Shown here in pieces: positions 54,236 to 64,000 of a stretch of DNA of 64,000 nt (the first letter of the stretch is position 1; each line of letters opens with the position of its first letter). The stretch is from Flexithrix dorotheae DSM 6795 (GTDB taxonomy: Bacteria; Bacteroidota; Bacteroidia; Cytophagales; Flammeovirgaceae): contig NZ_KB903487.1 in NCBI RefSeq assembly GCF_000379765.1, positions 62,001 through 126,000 on the forward strand, given 5' to 3'. The translations under genes were made by a program, and so were the position numbers. Below the pieces are notes generated by a model that searched no databases, was not told where the DNA came from, and saw nothing but the letters and a program-made list of their open reading frames with translations.

Positions 54236-54943
54236 TGCCTTCGAGATTGGATTTTTTAATAAATTTCAATTAAAACAGATTTAATTCCCATATCAGGAAT
54301 AATTACCCGATATTGAACCGGCATTAAGATGAAAACTTTTTGTTTGAATCTGATTCGATTGGAAACTGGTGTTTAATTGAAATATTGGCATTTTTAAATT
54401 ATAGTATTGTTTGTTTATTGATAATCAGTTAATTATGGTTAGATGGTAATTTGGTTTTAATGAATATTCTCCTTCATTTATGCTTTTATATATTCAAGTA
54501 TCATGTCTAATTTTCAGGATTTTCAAATTATGATGTTAACACGTTTAAAGCACCCAAAGAATCAATTCAGATATTACATTCCTCTACTTAAAAGCATATA
54601 AATCCATTAACATAGATTAATAGATGGGATATAATAGGAGCAAACTGGATTGGGAGAATGGAAACAATTACCTGTTTTTATTTCTCAGACCACAAATTGG
54701 GAATGCATTAGAGGTGTTTTGAATATTTGTGGTAGTTCGTTTACTTTTTTTAATTTTTTATCCCCAATTTTATCAGAATAATAGTGTTCAGCTGTTATAA
54801 AATGTAGGTAATTTTTTAAAATACATTTAGAATTTAACTTCAATGGAAATTGAAATTTTTTAGATATTATCCATAAATTTTTTATTCAGTTATTTCAATT
54901 TTCTTTTCAACCTGATTTTTTAATTTCCCTTGATATTCATTTA
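54236..54943. other. Intergenic region upstream of gldF, no gene seen
   Basis: 708 bp of AT-rich sequence between divergent genes. The longest small ORF I can read, 33 codons from the ATG near 54503, is basic and not protein-like. No hairpin terminator or consensus promoter pair is clear. It is the longest noncoding stretch in the window. Confidence 0.5.
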
Positions 54944-55672
54944 ATGTTAAGAATACTTCAAAAAGAAATAAATAATTTTTTCAATTCTCTGGTAGCCTAT
55001 ATCGTTATTATAGTTTTTTTGGTGGGAATTGGGCTTGTTTCCTGGGTTTTTCCACAATCCAATATTTTGGACTATGGATTTGCTAATCTTGATCCTTTGT
55101 TTAACATGGCCCCATATGTTTTTCTATTTCTAATTCCTGCGATTACCATGAGGACATTTGCGGAAGAAACCAAATCCGGAACTATGGAGTTGTTGCTTAC
55201 CCGGCCATTGACTGATTTACAAATTGTTTTAGGAAAGTTTTTGGCCAGCTTCCTCCTAGTTGTATTTGCTTTAATTCCCACACTCATTTATTATTTCTCA
55301 GTTTATGAGTTGGGAACCCCAGCCGGAAATATTGATACTGCGGCTGTGGCAGGTTCTTACATTGGGTTATTAATGCTTGCTGCGGTATTTACATCCATAG
55401 GCGTTTTTTCATCCTCAGTTACTGACAATCAGATAGTGGCCTTTGTGTTAGCCATATTTTTGTGTTTTATTTTTTATGATGGTTTTTCCTCGATTGCTTC
55501 CATAAATGTCTGGTCAGATTATTCATTCTTTATCAGTCAGCTTGGTATCGATTATCATTACCAGTCTTTAAGCAGAGGACTGATTGATATTAGAAATTTA
55601 GCCTATTTTTTTAGTCTGGTCACGCTAATGGTATTTCTGACGAAAATGGTGTTGGAAAGCAGAAAGTGGTGA
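54944..55672 (+). CDS. gldF: Gliding motility ABC transporter permease GldF
   Basis: 242 residues with six membrane segments and the ABC-2 type features RTFAEETKSGTMELLLTRPLT and IVLGKFLASFLLVV. The match to the GldF family is supported by gldG as the next gene, 99 bp downstream. GldA, GldF and GldG form an ABC transporter needed for gliding in Flavobacterium, although its precise role is debated. The ATPase gene gldA is not in the window. Confidence 0.88.
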   Translation: MLRILQKEINNFFNSLVAYIVIIVFLVGIGLVSWVFPQSNILDYGFANLDPLFNMAPYVFLFLIPAITMRTFAEETKSGTMELLLTRPLTDLQIVLGKFLASFLLVVFALIPTLIYYFSVYELGTPAGNIDTAAVAGSYIGLLMLAAVFTSIGVFSSSVTDNQIVAFVLAIFLCFIFYDGFSSIASINVWSDYSFFISQLGIDYHYQSLSRGLIDIRNLAYFFSLVTLMVFLTKMVLESRKW

Positions 55673-55771
55673 TTTTTTGTTGATGTTCAATTTTTAATTT
55701 TTTAACTGTTTTCTAAAAACTGTGACAAGTAATAAACAAGCTTCTTGTCCTGCAAAATCTAAATATTTAGT

Positions 55772-57478
55772 ATGATTGGAAATCTGAAAAAATGGGAAAA
55801 TATATTGGGTTTTACCGCCATTTTTTTATTCATCCTTTTAGTGAATACAAATCTAAGGAGAGTTCCATTAAGGTTTGATCTGACTGAGGAAAAAAGATAT
55901 ACTGTTTCTGATGCCACTAAAAATATGCTTAAGAACCTGGATGATATCGTATATATTGAGGTTTATCTGGAAGGAGATTTAAACTCTGGATTTAAAAGAC
56001 TTCAAAAATCAATACGGGAATTACTGGATGAATTTAAAGTATATGCAGGAAGCAACCTTGAGTACAAATTTGTGGATCCCGGAGAAGCCCCTAATCCCAC
56101 GGCCAGAGATCGTTTTTATCAACAGTTGGCACAAAAAGGTTTACCACCCACCACACTTTATGATAATATTGATGGAAAAAGAACCCAAAAAGTAATTTTC
56201 CCAGGTGCCATTATATCTTACCGGAATAAGGAAAAACCTGTATTACTTCTAAAGGGAAACAAAGCTTCTTCCGCAACTGAGAGGCTTAATCAATCTGTGG
56301 AAGGATTGGAGTATGAAATAGCTTCAGTCATTGAAAATTTAAGCATTGTGGAAAAGAAAAATATAGCATTTATTGAAGGCCACAATGAACTACAACCCGC
56401 TGATTTGATAGAAATTACCAACGCTTTACAGGAAAATTATATCGTAGATCGAATTAAACTGGATAATCCTCAGCTCAATAATTATCAGGCGGTCATTATT
56501 GCTCAACCAAAATCAGCTTTTTCGGAAGAAGAAAAATATTATTTTGATCAGTATATCATGAAAGGAGGAAGGGCAATGGTGCTGATGGACGCCATCCAAA
56601 TGAACCTGGATAGTATTGCGCTTGGAGGAACCTATGCTTTTGGCTATGATTTAAATATTGAGGATTTGCTTTTCCGGTATGGCGTAAGGGTGAATACTGA
56701 TCTTATTCAGGATGTACAATCCGGAACCATTGAAGTTTATACAGGTAATTTTGGTGATCAACCTAGCATAAATAAGTTGCCCTGGCCTTATTATACCTTT
56801 CTCAATACTTTTAGCAAGCATCCGATAGTAAAAAACCTTGATGTAGTTTACAGTAAATTCTTAAGTACAGTAGATACGGTGAAAGCTCCGGGTATACAAA
56901 AAACGCCCCTGATATTTACTTCTCAATACACCAGGGTGAAAAATGCTCCCACAATGGTTGATCTGAATGAATTGCGGGAAGATCTTAACCAGGGATTGTA
57001 CAAAGAATCATTCCTCCCGGTGGCTTATCTATTGGAAGGAAGTTTTAAATCTCACTATGCTACCAGGTTTGCTCCAAAAGGAATTGATACAAAAGGTAAA
57101 ATTGATCAATCGGAACCAGCTAAAATTCTGGTAATGTCTGATGGAGATGTCATTAGGAACGAATTTGATAAACAAAGTAAAAATCCATTGCCTATTGATT
57201 TTGATAAAAGCAGTAATCAATCATTATCAAATAAAGAGTTCTTTTTAAATGCCATCGCTTATTTGGTGGATGAGGATGGATTAATCACGTCCAGAGCGAA
57301 ACAGGTAACCCTGAGGCCTCTGGATAATTTTAGAATAAAAGAAGAAAAATTATTCTGGCAAATATTGAATATTGGTGCACCAGTTTTAATGATTATTTTA
57401 TTTGGCATTGCACGATACTATTGGAGAAAGAAAAAATATGAATCCAATAGGTTTTTGAAGCCTAAAGCCAAAGCCTAA
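55772..57478 (+). CDS. gldG: Gliding motility ABC transporter substrate-binding component GldG
   Basis: 568 residues. A membrane segment at residues of about 12-29 (ILGFTAIFLFILLVNTNL) is followed by a large extracytoplasmic region with RFDLTEEKRYTVSDATKN, typical of the ABC_transp_aux/GldG family, and a second membrane segment near residue 540 before a basic tail. It partners GldF. It is the end of the unit; the next gene is convergent. Confidence 0.9.
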   Translation: MIGNLKKWENILGFTAIFLFILLVNTNLRRVPLRFDLTEEKRYTVSDATKNMLKNLDDIVYIEVYLEGDLNSGFKRLQKSIRELLDEFKVYAGSNLEYKFVDPGEAPNPTARDRFYQQLAQKGLPPTTLYDNIDGKRTQKVIFPGAIISYRNKEKPVLLLKGNKASSATERLNQSVEGLEYEIASVIENLSIVEKKNIAFIEGHNELQPADLIEITNALQENYIVDRIKLDNPQLNNYQAVIIAQPKSAFSEEEKYYFDQYIMKGGRAMVLMDAIQMNLDSIALGGTYAFGYDLNIEDLLFRYGVRVNTDLIQDVQSGTIEVYTGNFGDQPSINKLPWPYYTFLNTFSKHPIVKNLDVVYSKFLSTVDTVKAPGIQKTPLIFTSQYTRVKNAPTMVDLNELREDLNQGLYKESFLPVAYLLEGSFKSHYATRFAPKGIDTKGKIDQSEPAKILVMSDGDVIRNEFDKQSKNPLPIDFDKSSNQSLSNKEFFLNAIAYLVDEDGLITSRAKQVTLRPLDNFRIKEEKLFWQILNIGAPVLMIILFGIARYYWRKKKYESNRFLKPKAKA

Positions 57479-57500
57479 AATTAACCTGACTTTAGTTTGC

Positions 57501-57528
57501 AAAAAGACATAATAAACTAATTTATGTC
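57501..57528 (-). terminator. Terminator of the His-rich ABC permease gene
   Basis: Read on the minus strand, GACATAA (57522-57528) pairs with TTATGTC (57506-57512), followed by five Ts. It is 6 bp beyond the minus-strand stop, between convergent genes. Confidence 0.6.
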
Positions 57529-57533
57529 ATAAA

Positions 57534-58808
57534 TCAGCCCTGAGCTAATATTTTGGAAATATCTGTTTTATAAGCCTGAACGGCTGGAATAAAAGCTGTA
57601 AATATTCCAATGAAAACAGCTCCCAAAACAATTAGAATTTCTTCAGGAAGAAATATTAAACCGGTAATTCCGGTTTTCTGACCCTCTTCCAGGAAATAAC
57701 CTATGGATTCAACCACGCAATGGCCAAGCATTAAACCCAATATTGCACTTAATAGGGTAATAAGGATTCCCTCAATGATCACCAGAACAAATAATTTGCT
57801 TTTTGAAGAACCTAGGGAACGCATAATGGCTAAATCATATTTTCGCTCTTTTAAGGCATTAAAAAGTGCGATGAAAATACTTAAGACCGCAATAAAAATC
57901 ATCAAATAGGCAAAACCCTCCATAATGTCAATGCCTACTCCAAGCAGACTAAATAGTCTGGTGATTTCGAAGGCTGGAGAAGCTGCCTGCATTTCGGTAT
58001 TTTCATTAATTATTCTAGGCATGGTGATAGCTGCCATTGGAGACTTAAACTTTAATAAAAGCGAAGTGATTTCTTCATCATCACCACCAATAGGCAAACC
58101 GGTTGGGGAAAATTTTTGCTCATGAGCTTCATGATGATGATCATGGCCATCATGGTCTTTGTGATTTTCGGTTTCTTCCTCTTCCTCCGGATGTTCATGA
58201 ACCGCCCAGATACTTTGAATATTGGTGAGGATAAGGTTGTCAATCACAGAACCGGAAGGCTTAAAAATTCCCTTCACTACGAAAGGCGCATTTTCATGTT
58301 CATGTCCTACTGCATTTCCCATTCCATGGGCGCTATTAAAAGTATCCCCAATTTTTAAATTTAATTTTCTGGCCACAGAGGAGCCAATTGTTACTTCCAA
58401 TTCATGTTCCCAAAGCTCTCCTTCCCCTAATTCTACTTCATAATGTTCCGGATATTTGTAGTTTGTACCTACTATTCTGAATGATTCATAACTATCTCCC
58501 AAAGCCAAAGGGATGGCTTTTTTCACCATGGGGTTTTTGGCTAATTTTTCAGCTTCTGGCAAGGGAATATTTCCAGTGGGGAAATCAATATGGAAAATAT
58601 TACAAAGGACCAATTGCATGGGACTGCCTTTAGCGCCTACAACCAAATCCAGCCCTTTAGAGTTTTTGGAAAGTTCTCCTTCAAATTGCCGGCTAACCAA
58701 AAGCAACAAAATAATAATAGCGATGCCTAAGGACAGAATTAGGATGTTTAAGAATGAACTTAAAGGTTTTGCTATCAAATATTTAAGACTTATTAAAGGA
58801 AGATTCAT
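57534..58808 (-). CDS. FtsX/MacB-like ABC transporter permease with His/acid-rich loop
   Basis: 424 residues. One N-terminal membrane segment, a long extracytoplasmic domain, and three C-terminal membrane segments give the MacB/FtsX topology. Residues of about 203-227 form an insert rich in Glu, Asp and His (HPEEEEETENHKDHDGHDHH and following), a probable metal-binding stretch. The start SKGLDLVVGAKGSPMQL resembles permeases found near zinc-related genes in other bacteria, so a role in metal-linked transport is a reasonable guess. No ATPase partner is next to it. It is 42 bp downstream of the M14 peptidase on the same strand. Confidence 0.7.
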   Translation of the reverse strand: MNLPLISLKYLIAKPLSSFLNILILSLGIAIIILLLLVSRQFEGELSKNSKGLDLVVGAKGSPMQLVLCNIFHIDFPTGNIPLPEAEKLAKNPMVKKAIPLALGDSYESFRIVGTNYKYPEHYEVELGEGELWEHELEVTIGSSVARKLNLKIGDTFNSAHGMGNAVGHEHENAPFVVKGIFKPSGSVIDNLILTNIQSIWAVHEHPEEEEETENHKDHDGHDHHHEAHEQKFSPTGLPIGGDDEEITSLLLKFKSPMAAITMPRIINENTEMQAASPAFEITRLFSLLGVGIDIMEGFAYLMIFIAVLSIFIALFNALKERKYDLAIMRSLGSSKSKLFVLVIIEGILITLLSAILGLMLGHCVVESIGYFLEEGQKTGITGLIFLPEEILIVLGAVFIGIFTAFIPAVQAYKTDISKILAQG

Positions 58809-58850
58809 TGATTCAAAATGTTAAAAGATCTCAGTTTCAGAATAAAAATT

Positions 58851-61370
58851 TTACTGACCTACAAAAAATACGGCATTTCCCAATAGCAACTTACCTGAAT
58901 GCCAAAATCCTCTGATGATAGGGGAATCGCTGAAGTAAATTATATTACCACTGCCATAACTTTCGGTTCCTATTGCCAGAGTGTTTTTACTTTTCTTCTT
59001 CATTTTATAGCCCACAAATCCACTCACATGACTATCATCTTTAAAAACTCCAACATTCCAGCCGCCTTCGGGTAAATATGGGTAAACTTTGGAATTTCTC
59101 TTCATTAAAAAAGTTTGGCTTGTCTCTCCAAAAGCTAAAGGATGCGTATTATCAAGAGAAACCTTAAAAATACTTCCCTCTACACTTTCTGATAAATTTT
59201 TTCTTTCCCGGTTACCATACTTTTTCAGCAGATTAATACTATTCTCCTCCTTTTCTTCTGCTTCCATATTCTTTTTAGCCGCACTCAATAGTGTTCCATT
59301 TTCTCCTGCGAATATTTCTACTGAGTTTTCAAGGGCTATTATTTTTCCTCCATTTCTCAAAAACTGGTAGAAAGTGCTGGAAAATTTGGAAAGCCTTCCG
59401 CTAGGTAAAATCAAAATATCCTGATCAAATAGACTGGATAAACTTAAATCTTTGGTATTAATAATCGATACCGGATAGTTTAATTCCTGATCAAAATAAT
59501 ACCATAATTCTCCAAAAGCTGTGGGGGAAACACCATCACCATTTATTAGGGCAACCCTGGGGGGATGAATCAACCCCACGCTAGAAGAACCTAAATCTTT
59601 GCCTTCACTCATGAGCCCCGTTTGAGAGGCAAATACTTTTGTTTCGGTTTGGTTGGCTACTTCCAGTACCTTATTTACAAATTGACCATTAAGATGCAAA
59701 TTATCTTTTTTTGTGATGATTAAAGTTCCTCTGTCATACCATTTTCCTTCTGCCTGAAAAGGTTCTTCTGTAAATCTTGTTTTTATTCCATTATTAATCA
59801 GGGCAGCCAGAAACTTTACATCCTGAAAGTCCTTCCATTCTACAAAAAATGCATAAGTATTGGATGATGGAGTAGCGTTTTGGTTATTAAAATTGATTTC
59901 AGCAGAAGTCACATCCACCCTTTCCTTAAGCGCATAAGTTTCCAGGTTAAATACATAAGGCAATGCCCAGGCGGTAAGATCATAAGTGAGGGAGTCACTA
60001 AAATTTGATTGGGGTTCCATGAGTACTTTCACCATTCTGGATTGGGGCTGGTATGCAGAAATGATCAGATCTTCTTCTTCAATTTCCACATTTGATACTT
60101 TTCCTTCCTGATAACTAAACCCCGAAAAACTTTTTGATTTTCCTATGAGCTTTGGATAACCATAAATTATCTGTTGATTGTCCAGCATTTGAAGAAATGC
60201 TTTGATTTTATCCGAATTACCATTTTGTTTAATGAGGTAGGTTTTGTATTCGCCAATTCCCTTTTCCCTGGCTTCATTAAAATAATTTTCAAATTCAGAA
60301 ATTAGTTGGTCTTTGTTATCAAAGGCTGCTTCAATAGTGGCCAGGCTTGAAGTATAATGATGATCCAGCCTGTCCTTAAGTGTAAGTGTATCTCCGGAAC
60401 TGGTAATCACACCAAGTCCTGCTCTTCCTGAGCCTCCCTGTTCATAGGTAAACCCAATTGCGCCATTGTAAGTAGGCCAGGTATCACCATAGCTTGGATA
60501 GAACATATCAAATACTTCGCTTGTATAATATAACCAGCCATTTTTGTCAAAGTACTTAGAATTATATTTCCCGGAAATTTGGTGAAATTCCCTTTGCCAT
60601 GGAGTAATGACATCATGAAAAGGTTCGGCTGAAGGACCAAAAAAATAAGGGGAATTAACGCCCATTTCATGTAAATCAACATGAACATGAGGCATCCATT
60701 GATGATAAACTTTTATTCTGGCTTTGGTTTCTTTTTGTGTTTGCCATGCCCAGTCTCTGTTCAGGTCAAAAAGGTAATGGTTGAACCTTCCTCCAGGCCA
60801 AGGCTCATTGTGTTCCCAGGTTTCTGGGTTTGGATTGTAATTCGAACCTCTGGTTTGTTTGTACCAGTTCACATACCTGTCTCTCCCATCAGGATTTTCA
60901 CAGGGATCAATCACTACAACCACCTCAGAAAGCCACTTATCAATTTTGGGTTGGTTTCCTGCTAATAGTGTATAAATAACAGACATGGCAGCTTCGGTTC
61001 CTACCGATTCGTTTCCATGAATATTATAACTAAGCCAGACTATTGGCAGCTGTTTGCCAGAAATTTTTCCTTCCTCCAAACCTGTACTGATCCGATTATT
61101 TTTTCTGATATTTTCAAGATCCTGAATGTTTTCAGGGGATGAAATAAATACCAAATGCAATTCTCTTCCCTCATTGGTTTCTCCGTATTTCAGTAATTTT
61201 GCTTTATCTGAATGCTCAGTGGCGTGGGTTATATAGTTTACCACCTGATAGGAAAAAGTAAACTTACTTCCTGGGGAATACCCTAAAAATTCTTCAGGAG
61301 ATTTCAGGTTTTGTCCCGAAAGATTAACATAAACCAGTGATAAAATTAAAAGAGCACTAAGAATTTTCAT
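58851..61370 (-). CDS. Secreted M14-family zinc carboxypeptidase
   Basis: 839 residues. A signal peptide (residues 1-19) precedes the catalytic domain: the zinc motif YNIHGNESVGTE (His-x-x-Glu) near residue 115, PDGRDRYVNWY with substrate-binding Arg, and VDLHEMGVNSPYFFGP with the third zinc ligand. It cleaves residues from the C-terminus of peptides, or cleaves peptidoglycan in some members. The last 300 residues are beta-rich with a region of glutamine-amidotransferase-like pattern (LFDQDILILPSGRL). It is upstream of the ABC permease gene, with 42 bp between, and may be co-transcribed. Confidence 0.9.
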   Translation of the reverse strand: MKILSALLILSLVYVNLSGQNLKSPEEFLGYSPGSKFTFSYQVVNYITHATEHSDKAKLLKYGETNEGRELHLVFISSPENIQDLENIRKNNRISTGLEEGKISGKQLPIVWLSYNIHGNESVGTEAAMSVIYTLLAGNQPKIDKWLSEVVVVIDPCENPDGRDRYVNWYKQTRGSNYNPNPETWEHNEPWPGGRFNHYLFDLNRDWAWQTQKETKARIKVYHQWMPHVHVDLHEMGVNSPYFFGPSAEPFHDVITPWQREFHQISGKYNSKYFDKNGWLYYTSEVFDMFYPSYGDTWPTYNGAIGFTYEQGGSGRAGLGVITSSGDTLTLKDRLDHHYTSSLATIEAAFDNKDQLISEFENYFNEAREKGIGEYKTYLIKQNGNSDKIKAFLQMLDNQQIIYGYPKLIGKSKSFSGFSYQEGKVSNVEIEEEDLIISAYQPQSRMVKVLMEPQSNFSDSLTYDLTAWALPYVFNLETYALKERVDVTSAEINFNNQNATPSSNTYAFFVEWKDFQDVKFLAALINNGIKTRFTEEPFQAEGKWYDRGTLIITKKDNLHLNGQFVNKVLEVANQTETKVFASQTGLMSEGKDLGSSSVGLIHPPRVALINGDGVSPTAFGELWYYFDQELNYPVSIINTKDLSLSSLFDQDILILPSGRLSKFSSTFYQFLRNGGKIIALENSVEIFAGENGTLLSAAKKNMEAEEKEENSINLLKKYGNRERKNLSESVEGSIFKVSLDNTHPLAFGETSQTFLMKRNSKVYPYLPEGGWNVGVFKDDSHVSGFVGYKMKKKSKNTLAIGTESYGSGNIIYFSDSPIIRGFWHSGKLLLGNAVFFVGQ

Positions 61371-61896
61371 CGTTTGAGTTTAGAATGTGTTTAATTTTTA
61401 ATGATTTGTGCTTTTGGATTGAAAAAGTCTCCATTAATAGTTTTCAAACACCTCTTATTAAAATAAAAATATCACTAAGATTGTATTCAAAAGGGTTTGT
61501 ATCGAAAAAAGCGGCAGGTTTTGTAACTTTTTTAAGAAAAAAATATTTAGTATTTATTGGTATTGAAATTATTTGCCCCTTTTCCCAAAATTAATTGGTG
61601 ACTATTTTCCAGAATTGGTCAAATTTAAATTACAATTCAGTAATTCCTATTAAAATCACTGCCAAACGAGGAGGAAAATAGTTTTAGATTTAATATTTTT
61701 TGGTTAAATTATAGGAAAGGTTTGGAAAAAATGATTTGGATTTGATTTATTTATAGAAATAAATTTGATCTGATCAAAGTCCTTTCAATCCTTGTTTCAA
61801 ATTTTGATTTTTCCTTTGTGCGCATTTGCAGTGCCATAATAAAAATATAAACATCTCTAATAATCAAATTTAGAATTCAATAAGAAATACAGGTTT
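61371..61896. other. Intergenic region, no gene seen
   Basis: 526 bp between divergent genes, AT-rich. A 69-codon ORF on the plus strand near 61385 begins just after the M14 gene start and is rich in Phe, Ile and Lys with no domain; I consider it noncoding. No strong hairpin or promoter pair is visible. Confidence 0.45.
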
Positions 61897-63522
61897 ATGG
61901 GAAATATTTTACAAAACTATTTAATTCTTATATTTCTCCTGTTTTGGGGCAGTTTTGCTCAAGGTCAGGTATTTCAGAAGGAATACAAAGAATGGGAAAT
62001 AGAGGATAAAAATGGAGAAGATTATAAGGTTATAACCGCCAAAGAAAAAGGAGTTGCGGTTATTCTGGCCAACACTTCCTTTCAGAAAAATTCTAAAAGA
62101 AGCCTTGATGTTACTTTTTTGGATACCTCACTGGAAAAGGTTTGGGAAAAATCATATTTGGTGGATAATACCCTTGATTTTATTGATTACCAATACATTA
62201 AGGAAAATATTTATATACTTTTTGAAAAGCCATCTAATAAATATCATGTGCTCAGAATAAATGTAAATGATGGAAGCAATGAGATCATCACCTATGAAGA
62301 AGTGAAGAATTTTTATGTTACTGATTTCTCTGTGTTGGATAGTGTATTATTTCTGGGTGGCATGGTAAAAGATTCACCCGCAGTAATCATGTATAATTAT
62401 AAAACAGGAAATTCTGTTGTGACACCATCTATAAATCAGCTAAAGGCTTATATAGTAGGCATGCAGGTGGATGAAGAATATGGGGTGGTAAGTGTGGTGT
62501 TAAAAAGTAAAAATCGTTCTAATGACCACTCAGTTTATATTGCCACCTACGATCTTGAAGGAAAACTAATTTTTAATTTCCCCTTAGAACGGAGCCTCGA
62601 TTATAATTTTCTCACCTTCAGACCAATGGTTACAGCCGAAGATGAAATGATGGTTTTGGGCACCTATGCCTTAAATTCAGATGATAAAACTCAGGGAGTG
62701 TATGCTTTAAAAACAAAAGACAGCCATCTGGAATATTTGCGGTTTTATGACTTTGGTTACTTCAAGAATTTTTTCAATTATCTGGAGGAGAAACGGTATG
62801 ATAGAATGATGGCTAAAATTGTAAAAAAGCGTGAAAATGATAAAATCTATCCTTTGAGGTTTGATGTCTTTGTCCACAATTTAAAAGTGGTAAATGACCA
62901 GATAGTTTTTTCAGGTGATATCTATGAACCTATAAATGAATCTTCAAATTCATCACTTTCTTATTTCAACGGATATTATACAGGATGGCGGGACCCTTAT
63001 TTCAGGCAGGTATCCACTGAAGGAAAAGGATTTGATGGAGAATTTGTCCCTGCAGCCATGATTTTAGATCCTATTCCGAAGAATCAACCCATTTCTTATG
63101 GCTTTACTCATGTAAATAGCTTTGCCTGTGGGTTCAATAAGGATGGTGTTATGCTTTGGGACAATACTTTTTCCGATGAAGATATTGAGGTGGATTATCC
63201 TATTGAAATTTCCAATGTATATGCAGATTATGATTCAGCAGTGTTTTTACAGGTGGAAGAGGATCTGATGAGATATAAAATTTCTGGTTTAAAAGAATTC
63301 ACAGATAGTGTCACTGTGGATTCAATTGCTTACCTCAGGCCGGAAGAAAAATCAAGTTATTTCGATAATGGGGGAGTGATTGACTGGTATGGGCCAAATT
63401 TCCTGGCTTCTGGAATTAGAAAAATAAAGCACAAGTTCAATAATGACCTGACAAGAGAAGTATTTTTCCTGCAGAAAATAGTTTACATCCCCAGAAAAAA
63501 AACAGCCGTTGAAGGGAATTAG
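61897..63522 (+). CDS. Hypothetical secreted protein, probable beta-propeller
   Basis: 541 residues, not recognised. A signal peptide ends near FAQGQ (residue 24). The mature protein is made of repeated four-strand units of about 45-60 residues (for example YIVGMQVDEEYGVVSVVLKS, and MVTAEDEMMVLGTYALNS), consistent with a beta propeller. It has no catalytic motif that I can identify. It is followed 56 bp later by an alpha/beta hydrolase gene on the same strand. Confidence 0.6.
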   Translation: MGNILQNYLILIFLLFWGSFAQGQVFQKEYKEWEIEDKNGEDYKVITAKEKGVAVILANTSFQKNSKRSLDVTFLDTSLEKVWEKSYLVDNTLDFIDYQYIKENIYILFEKPSNKYHVLRINVNDGSNEIITYEEVKNFYVTDFSVLDSVLFLGGMVKDSPAVIMYNYKTGNSVVTPSINQLKAYIVGMQVDEEYGVVSVVLKSKNRSNDHSVYIATYDLEGKLIFNFPLERSLDYNFLTFRPMVTAEDEMMVLGTYALNSDDKTQGVYALKTKDSHLEYLRFYDFGYFKNFFNYLEEKRYDRMMAKIVKKRENDKIYPLRFDVFVHNLKVVNDQIVFSGDIYEPINESSNSSLSYFNGYYTGWRDPYFRQVSTEGKGFDGEFVPAAMILDPIPKNQPISYGFTHVNSFACGFNKDGVMLWDNTFSDEDIEVDYPIEISNVYADYDSAVFLQVEEDLMRYKISGLKEFTDSVTVDSIAYLRPEEKSSYFDNGGVIDWYGPNFLASGIRKIKHKFNNDLTREVFFLQKIVYIPRKKTAVEGN

Positions 63523-63577
63523 AGAAAAGGAAAGTAAGGTACTGGTTGGAAGCCCCTGGATACAGCACTTCCCTGCA

Positions 63578-64000
63578 ATGGTTAATAATCTTGTTGGGAT
63601 AACTCTGGTGGTGCATGGTTTAAATAACACATCATCCATTATGGATGATATAGTCCGGGAACTATCTGAAAATGGTTCTGAGGTAATTCAGCTTCAGTTA
63701 ACCGGACACAGAAATAATGGCCAATCCGAAATAAATAAGGCAACAATAAAAGATTGGCTTAATGATCTGGAAGAAGCTTATTCCACCGTAAAAAATATCT
63801 CTCAAAACCATCAGAACATCCCTGTATATTTTGTTGGATTTTCCCTTGGAGCTTTATTGAACCTTGTATCCATGACTAAAAATGAAAAAATGAGATACAA
63901 TAAAATTTTGTTGTTTGCTCCGGCCCTCTCACTTACTCTTTTTTCGTCCATAGTTCGGCTTTTAAAAGCATTTCCTCCGGGTTTATTATTGCCCAATATA
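63578..64000 (+). CDS. Alpha/beta hydrolase, N-terminal part (3' end outside window)
   Basis: The frame is open to the right edge, giving at least 141 residues. ATG 63578 starts MVNNLVGITLVVHGLNNTSS, with the HG oxyanion-hole motif at residues 13-14. The nucleophile elbow is VGFSLGALLN (Gly-x-Ser-x-Gly), with the strand and helix order of alpha/beta hydrolases. The frame continues upstream in-phase to a TTG at 63509 that would overlap the previous gene; the ATG is preferred. The substrate cannot be told from the fragment. Confidence 0.75.
   Translation, partial: MVNNLVGITLVVHGLNNTSSIMDDIVRELSENGSEVIQLQLTGHRNNGQSEINKATIKDWLNDLEEAYSTVKNISQNHQNIPVYFVGFSLGALLNLVSMTKNEKMRYNKILLFAPALSLTLFSSIVRLLKAFPPGLLLPNI

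Noticed and set aside
61385-61594. 69-codon ORF upstream of the secreted propeller gene
   Set aside because: It is hydrophobic, without domain or terminator, and lies in AT-rich sequence between divergent genes.
1-64000. tRNA, rRNA, CRISPR array, IS element or prophage
   Set aside because: I looked for tRNA-like TTCRANYC segments, repeat-spacer arrays, and transposase or phage motifs, and found none that I could support.

Overview
This 64 kb window is chromosomal DNA from an AT-rich Bacteroidota bacterium, most likely a gliding or Cytophagales-type lineage. The evidence is gldF and gldG, promoters of the TTTG / TAnnTTTG type, weak Shine-Dalgarno signals, many secreted Bacteroidota hydrolases and porins, and a DUF62 SAM hydrolase. 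Species and genus cannot be fixed from the sequence. I see no rRNA, tRNA, IS element, prophage or CRISPR array; the region reads as ordinary core and accessory chromosome.

Layout. 1-6.3 kb: end of an MMPL/RND exporter, a TerC-type membrane protein behind a structured leader and terminator, a HEAT-cyclophilin lipoprotein, two unassigned structured RNA candidates flanking a small unknown gene, and a tyrosine phosphatase. 6.7-9.8 kb: oxidative pentose phosphate genes gnd-zwf. 9.8-19.6 kb: a SnoaL-like protein, leuA, a Gfo/Idh/MocA oxidoreductase, a large triple-domain esterase and an AlkB-like dioxygenase. 20.3-25.0 kb: assimilatory sulfur reduction operon (siroheme sulfite reductase with a HEPN tail, uroporphyrinogen methyltransferase, siroheme synthase, APS/PAPS reductase). 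25-33 kb, mostly minus strand: a PIG-L deacetylase, DUF2911, SAM hydrolase, then an operon of an FGE-like/SPOR protein, folA and guaD. 33.7-39.9 kb: lysS, TRAP permeases, glgX. 40-45 kb: GT-C-like membrane protein, cdaA, folP, DUF1599 and DoxX genes. 45-54 kb: two porins, M1 aminopeptidase, mobA-like, aldo/keto reductase, PAS histidine kinase. 55-64 kb: gldF-gldG, an ABC permease with a His-rich loop, M14 carboxypeptidase, an unknown secreted protein and the start of an alpha/beta hydrolase.

The most interesting signal is the leader of the sulfur operon (20.34-20.76 kb). It carries two tandem transcription attenuators, each with its own short leader peptide: one of 32 codons holding Cys-Cys-Met-Met, one of 28 codons with nine Cys codons. 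In both, an antiterminator strand lies inside the ORF 13-16 nt beyond the last sulfur codon and can pair with the 5' arm of an intrinsic terminator. The geometry is nearly the same in both. I infer serial ribosome-stalling control by charged tRNA-Cys and tRNA-Met in front of cysteine biosynthesis genes. I know of Cys-rich leader peptides in mycobacteria but of no such tandem arrangement in Bacteroidota.
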